In this document: piece by piece, positions 60,899 through 64,000 of the stretch
How positions within the stretch are numbered: the first letter of the stretch is position 1
Layout of the letters: each line of letters starts with the position of its first letter
NCBI GenBank assembly: GCA_016787755.1
Contig: JAEUUA010000023.1
Location: forward strand, 236,613 to 300,612
Direction of reading: 5' to 3'
Source: Cyclobacteriaceae bacterium
GTDB lineage: Bacteria > Bacteroidota > Bacteroidia > Cytophagales > Cyclobacteriaceae
Length of the DNA: 64,000 bases
Notes under the pieces: generated by a model
Databases searched by the model: none
Told to the model about the DNA's origin: nothing
What the model saw: only the letters and a program-made list of their open reading frames with translations
Translations under genes and position numbers: made by a program

Positions 60899-62110
60899 TC
60901 ATTGGATTCTCGAACATAACCCCAGATATTTTTTTTTCTCAGAGGAGAATCCGATCAGGTATTTATCTCCTCCATCTCGTACGTTAAGTTTCTTCTTTAA
61001 TTCCTCAGGTCGTAACGGATAGTTTCGGGTGAGTACATTAACCTGTTTGGTGGGTAACAAATTATGAAGTTCTTTTTTATCAGGGTTAAGATGTTCAACG
61101 CGAAAAATTCGACCTGGAAAATCCGTTATTAATTGTATTGATGTGTAAAGGTGCGTGTTCGCGTTAAGTTTATTGAGTTGATAACGTTCACCTGCTAACT
61201 TAAAGGCTCCCGCTTTCATGATGGAAGCATTGGGTTCATACAGGTATTCTAAAGGCTCATTCCATTCCGAGGTTGCTTCTTGTTCTTCCTCTATCGAGAA
61301 AATAAAACTACTTCGAACTAATCCGGAATTAGAAAGATCAACCGCTTCAATTTGAACAGTTCCCGAATAATTTTTCTCGGCAAGAAAAAGAAGTTCTTTA
61401 CATTCATTGGAAACCGAAACCACAAATACTTTTCTAACAAAAAAAAGCTCACGCAACCCCTGTTGAATATCCAGAAGTGGCGAAGCCTTCACCAATAAAT
61501 AATTACTTTTTCCAAAGATGATACTCTGAAGTGCTGTAATATCTGGTGAACAATCAGCTAATCGAAAAACTTTACGGGATTGTTGATCTCTGCGGCTGGG
61601 GTCTATATAAACCAGATCAAATGTATTGGAACTATTTTCTATAAACTGTTCTGCAGTTCCCGTTTGATGTTTAATAGCATGCGCCCCTAACGCTTTGTGA
61701 TTCTGTTTCGCCATCTCCAACACCGCCTCATTTTCATCAACATGATGAATGGTTTCAAAAACCTTAGATAAAAAATAACTATCAACCCCTAATCCTCCGG
61801 TTAGATCAGCAGTGACAGACCGTTTTGGAATCATTTCTTTTAAAAATGACGCTTTAAAACTTGCACAAGCTTCCGAAGAACATTGTTCTAAATTAATAGT
61901 CGGAGGATAAACAATTCCCTTTGTTTTATACCAAGTGGGGAGTTTAGTTTTAGCGGTTTTGCGCCCGTGCAATTGCGAAGCGATAACAGCAGCGGGAAGG
62001 CCGAGAATTTCCTTTTGCTTTAAGACCAGGCCACGTTCATCATCAGGCTCATGTTCAACGAGGTATTCCTGAACCGAAGATTGAACCAGTAATGAGAGAA
62101 ACTCAATCAT
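60899..62110 (-). CDS. Class I SAM-dependent methyltransferase with THUMP-like C-terminal domain
   Basis: The 403-residue protein has an N-terminal helical part (VIASQLHGRKTAKTKLPTWY), a SAM-binding domain with ADLTGGLGVDSYFLSKVFETIHHVDENEA and the VYIDPSRRD catalytic-like motif, and a C-terminal THUMP-like domain (PGRIFRVEHLNPDKKELHNLLPTKQVNVLTRNYPL). This is a lineage-typical methyltransferase of Bacteroidota with unknown, probably RNA, substrate. Converges with the GDPD gene, gap 14 bp. Confidence 0.85.
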   Translation of the reverse strand: MIEFLSLLVQSSVQEYLVEHEPDDERGLVLKQKEILGLPAAVIASQLHGRKTAKTKLPTWYKTKGIVYPPTINLEQCSSEACASFKASFLKEMIPKRSVTADLTGGLGVDSYFLSKVFETIHHVDENEAVLEMAKQNHKALGAHAIKHQTGTAEQFIENSSNTFDLVYIDPSRRDQQSRKVFRLADCSPDITALQSIIFGKSNYLLVKASPLLDIQQGLRELFFVRKVFVVSVSNECKELLFLAEKNYSGTVQIEAVDLSNSGLVRSSFIFSIEEEQEATSEWNEPLEYLYEPNASIMKAGAFKLAGERYQLNKLNANTHLYTSIQLITDFPGRIFRVEHLNPDKKELHNLLPTKQVNVLTRNYPLRPEELKKKLNVRDGGDKYLIGFSSEKKKYLGLCSRIQ

Positions 62111-62132
62111 GTTGCAAGGTACTCGGGATTGA

Positions 62133-62786
62133 TCAGGTTGGTTGTGTATTTTTTAAGGACAAATAAATATTTCGAATGTATGCACAAAAGCCCATCGACT
62201 GCGCAACCAACAAGACAGGATCAAGCCGGTTGAAGCCATAAAACACAACCATAACCGAAGCTACCGCACTGATTATCCAAAACCCAAGTGGCAACAATGA
62301 TTCCTGGGCCTTTTCAGAAAAATACCACTGATAGAGGTACCTGAAATTAAGCAAAAGTTGGCCGATACTGCCGATAAGAATAACTGAATCGGTGAAATCC
62401 AGTTTACTGGAAATGTTCTGAAAAGATTGAGGGTACCAAAAGATCAGTATGAATAATAAAACGAATGGAAGTGGCGTAATGAGAACTCGTCCAATAAATG
62501 GAATCTGCTTCCAGAATTTTTTAAGCTGAAGATTTCGAATGTAGATATAAAATGAAATAGTTTGTCCGAAAAGAATTACTGCATCTTGACGCAGTACCCC
62601 ATAAATCAAAAAAAGAAAGGAGCCACATAAACTGAAAATCCAAAACAAGGTTGGGGAAACTACACGTCCTTGTCGCTCCGATTGAATCCATTGAACCAGA
62701 ATACGTGCACCAAAAAGAGATTGCGCAAAAAATCCTAGTCCGTAAATCAGGTAATCAAAGAGGGTGAGATCCGAGAAAAAATTCAA
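62133..62786 (-). CDS. LAB_N (lipid A disaccharide synthase N-terminal-like) membrane protein, duplicated
   Basis: The 217-residue protein has six to seven helices arranged as two copies of the LAB_N motif: FFAQSLFGARILVQWIQSERQGRVVSPTLFWIFSLCGSFLFLIYG and IGQLLLNFRYLYQWYFSEKAQESLLPLGFWIISAVASVMVVFYG, each followed by VILFGQTISFYIYIRNL / LLVAQSMGFCAYIRNIYL. LAB_N stand-alone proteins are thought to take part in lipid A or lipid-linked glycan modification. A PAP2 gene lies 28 bp upstream on the same strand. Confidence 0.9.
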   Translation of the reverse strand: MNFFSDLTLFDYLIYGLGFFAQSLFGARILVQWIQSERQGRVVSPTLFWIFSLCGSFLFLIYGVLRQDAVILFGQTISFYIYIRNLQLKKFWKQIPFIGRVLITPLPFVLLFILIFWYPQSFQNISSKLDFTDSVILIGSIGQLLLNFRYLYQWYFSEKAQESLLPLGFWIISAVASVMVVFYGFNRLDPVLLVAQSMGFCAYIRNIYLSLKNTQPT

Positions 62787-62814
62787 TAGAAGTTAAAATA
62801 AGTATGCAAGATAG

Positions 62815-63534
62815 TTAAAGAGCCAGGCTTAGATAAATTCCATACGCTCCCTGATTATATGTTGGGAGTCCGGTCAGTTTGACTTTTCTCTTACTCCATG
62901 TATGCTTATGTGTTGCATACACCAATTCAGTAGAAAGTATTCCTATTCCAGCGCCTACAAAAACATCCGATAACCAATGACGATTGCCTAACACCCTCAT
63001 ACACGCGACCGTTGATGCTACTGAATAGGCGCCAATGCTGTACCAAATGCTTTTATGGCCATATTCTTTGTGCAGAAAAGTAGCAGCCACAAAAGCTTGT
63101 GCAGTATGACCCGAAGGAAAGGAGTTATAGGTTGAACTATCGGGTCGTTGAATATTTGTGGTTTGCTTTAATGTATAGATAATTGCAGTCATCAACAACT
63201 CAGATTTAACCAACAGTATAGTTTCCTCAACCATTGAGTTTTTACCTTTTATCCCCAACGCATTTAAGCCAAAGACTGCGGCTGCTGGAGTATATTGAAG
63301 GTAATCATCAATATGCCGATTAAAGAAGGCGGCATTCTCTTTTCGCTCCTCAAGTATATGAGTTCGGCTTATAAACTCATCCTCGTCAATTACCAGCAGG
63401 CCTCCCGTTATCAATGATGCAGGGGCTATCATACTTTTCCAACTGAGTGGGTTACTCGAGAGCGAATCCGCAGGCTGCGCACGGAGGTAGCCCGTAAAAA
63501 TTAATACGGTTATTAATGAATAAAGCACCTCCAT
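62815..63534 (-). CDS. PAP2 family lipid phosphatase
   Basis: The 239-residue protein begins with a signal or anchor (MEVLYSLITVLIFTGYLRAQ) and has the three phosphatase motifs KQTTNIQRPD, FPSGHTAQAF and RVLGNRHWLSDVFVGAG. PAP2 enzymes dephosphorylate phosphatidic acid, undecaprenyl diphosphate or lipid A. It precedes the LAB_N gene, which supports a role in outer-membrane lipid modification. Substrate not assigned. Confidence 0.91.
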   Translation of the reverse strand: MEVLYSLITVLIFTGYLRAQPADSLSSNPLSWKSMIAPASLITGGLLVIDEDEFISRTHILEERKENAAFFNRHIDDYLQYTPAAAVFGLNALGIKGKNSMVEETILLVKSELLMTAIIYTLKQTTNIQRPDSSTYNSFPSGHTAQAFVAATFLHKEYGHKSIWYSIGAYSVASTVACMRVLGNRHWLSDVFVGAGIGILSTELVYATHKHTWSKRKVKLTGLPTYNQGAYGIYLSLAL

Positions 63535-63569
63535 TTCACTTAGTTAAATTTTGCGCAATCCTGATTCAA

Positions 63570-64000
63570 CTATTCTTCCGTATTCTTTAATTGACTAATG
63601 AGCGTATATGTTCCTTGTATAACAATAGACGCGGAAACATCAAACCCTTCAGGCAACATGACTTCTGTAAACCCAGCATCCGTAACACCGGCTTTAATCT
63701 CAACAAGCTCAAACGTGTTTTTTGGTTTCAGAACAAACAGATAATCTTTACCCTCAAAATTTACAATGGCTTCACTCTTAACGGCTAGCACGGGCGTGTC
63801 ACCCACTTCAATGACTCCACTAAAATACATACCGGGTATCAAGGAGGAATCCTCTTCTTTTAGATGACAATGAACTCGCACTGTCCGTTCCAGTGAAATC
63901 TCTTTTCCAATTAAGTAAACATCAGCAATCCGCTCCACACTTTCGTTCACCAACGTAAATCGCATGCGATGTCCTATTTTCAACTTGGTGATATCCTTCT
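63570..64000 (-). CDS. RND efflux periplasmic adaptor (HlyD/CusB-like), C-terminal part only
   Basis: The frame is open to the window edge; sequence before the TTG at 63983 (DITK on the minus strand) is continuous, so the start lies outside. The visible 143 residues hold the beta-barrel end (FTLVNESVERIADVYLIGKEISLERTVRVHCHLKEEDSSLIPGMYFSGVIEVG) and membrane-proximal domain (VNFEGKDYLFVLKPKNTFELVEIKAGVTDAGFTEVMLPEGFDVSASIVIQG) of membrane fusion proteins of heavy-metal or drug RND pumps. The inner-membrane pump gene would be outside the window. Confidence 0.85.
   Translation of the reverse strand, partial: KDITKLKIGHRMRFTLVNESVERIADVYLIGKEISLERTVRVHCHLKEEDSSLIPGMYFSGVIEVGDTPVLAVKSEAIVNFEGKDYLFVLKPKNTFELVEIKAGVTDAGFTEVMLPEGFDVSASIVIQGTYTLISQLKNTEE

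Noticed and set aside
1..64000. tRNA or rRNA genes
   Set aside because: Reading the intergenic regions, which are mostly short, revealed no cloverleaf with conserved T-loop sequences and no rRNA segments.

Overview
The window looks like a chromosomal segment from a Bacteroidota bacterium, most likely a Cytophagales relative. Evidence: lineage-typical families (DUF5916, DUF5687, DUF6702, NIPSNAP, THUMP-like methyltransferase, PilJ-type hybrid sensor, LAB_N protein), a moderately AT-rich base composition, weak Shine-Dalgarno sequences, and several TAnnTTTG-type -7 promoter elements. Nothing points to a plasmid or phage. The DNA is dense: 54 protein genes, one of them broken, no intergenic gap over 300 bp, and no tRNA, rRNA or CRISPR array that I could see.

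Layout. 1-7.3 kb: end of rlmF, a Tat-exported TIM-barrel protein, a membrane-anchored XRE regulator with phased TGACGGGC boxes, two exported alpha/beta hydrolases, a beta-lactamase-fold hydrolase and proC. 7.3-9.9 kb (minus): rpiB, tatC, glyA. 10-19 kb: exported proteins (S41 protease, NIPSNAP, DUF5916 barrel), a TRIC channel, an FAH-family enzyme and a hybrid-sensor histidine kinase. 19-23 kb (minus): three TPM-domain proteins and a trans-sulfuration enzyme. 23-25 kb: a two-gene ABC exporter. 25-34 kb (minus): an exported TPR-CHAT protein, an MBL hydrolase, two small orphan genes separated by an attC-like inverted repeat, a MATE transporter and an APC permease. 34-40.6 kb: nitroreductase, lipoprotein, serine/threonine dehydratase, and a membrane operon ending in PrsW and TMEM175-type proteins. 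40.6-51 kb (minus): M14 carboxypeptidase, a frameshifted DUF3828-like gene, a 1559-residue exported protein of unknown function, prmA, tpiA, DUF6702. 51-58.8 kb: HupE/UreJ-family protein and three tandem paralogous M1 metallopeptidases. 58.9-64 kb: two RNA/SAM methyltransferases, a GDPD, a LAB_N protein, a PAP2 phosphatase and the end of an RND adaptor gene.

Themes. The cell invests heavily in exported hydrolases and proteases (M1 x3, M14, S41, CHAT, PrsW, beta-lactamase-fold). The best candidates for something new are (i) the DUF6702 / HupE-UreJ / triple M1 cluster, which may couple a transition-metal permease to exported zinc peptidases, (ii) the attC-like site between two orphan cassette-like genes, and (iii) the 1559-residue exported protein. 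Four kinds of short palindromic repeat occur between or inside genes; one copy appears to supply the ribosome-binding site of its downstream gene and another encodes the C-terminus of a small lipoprotein.
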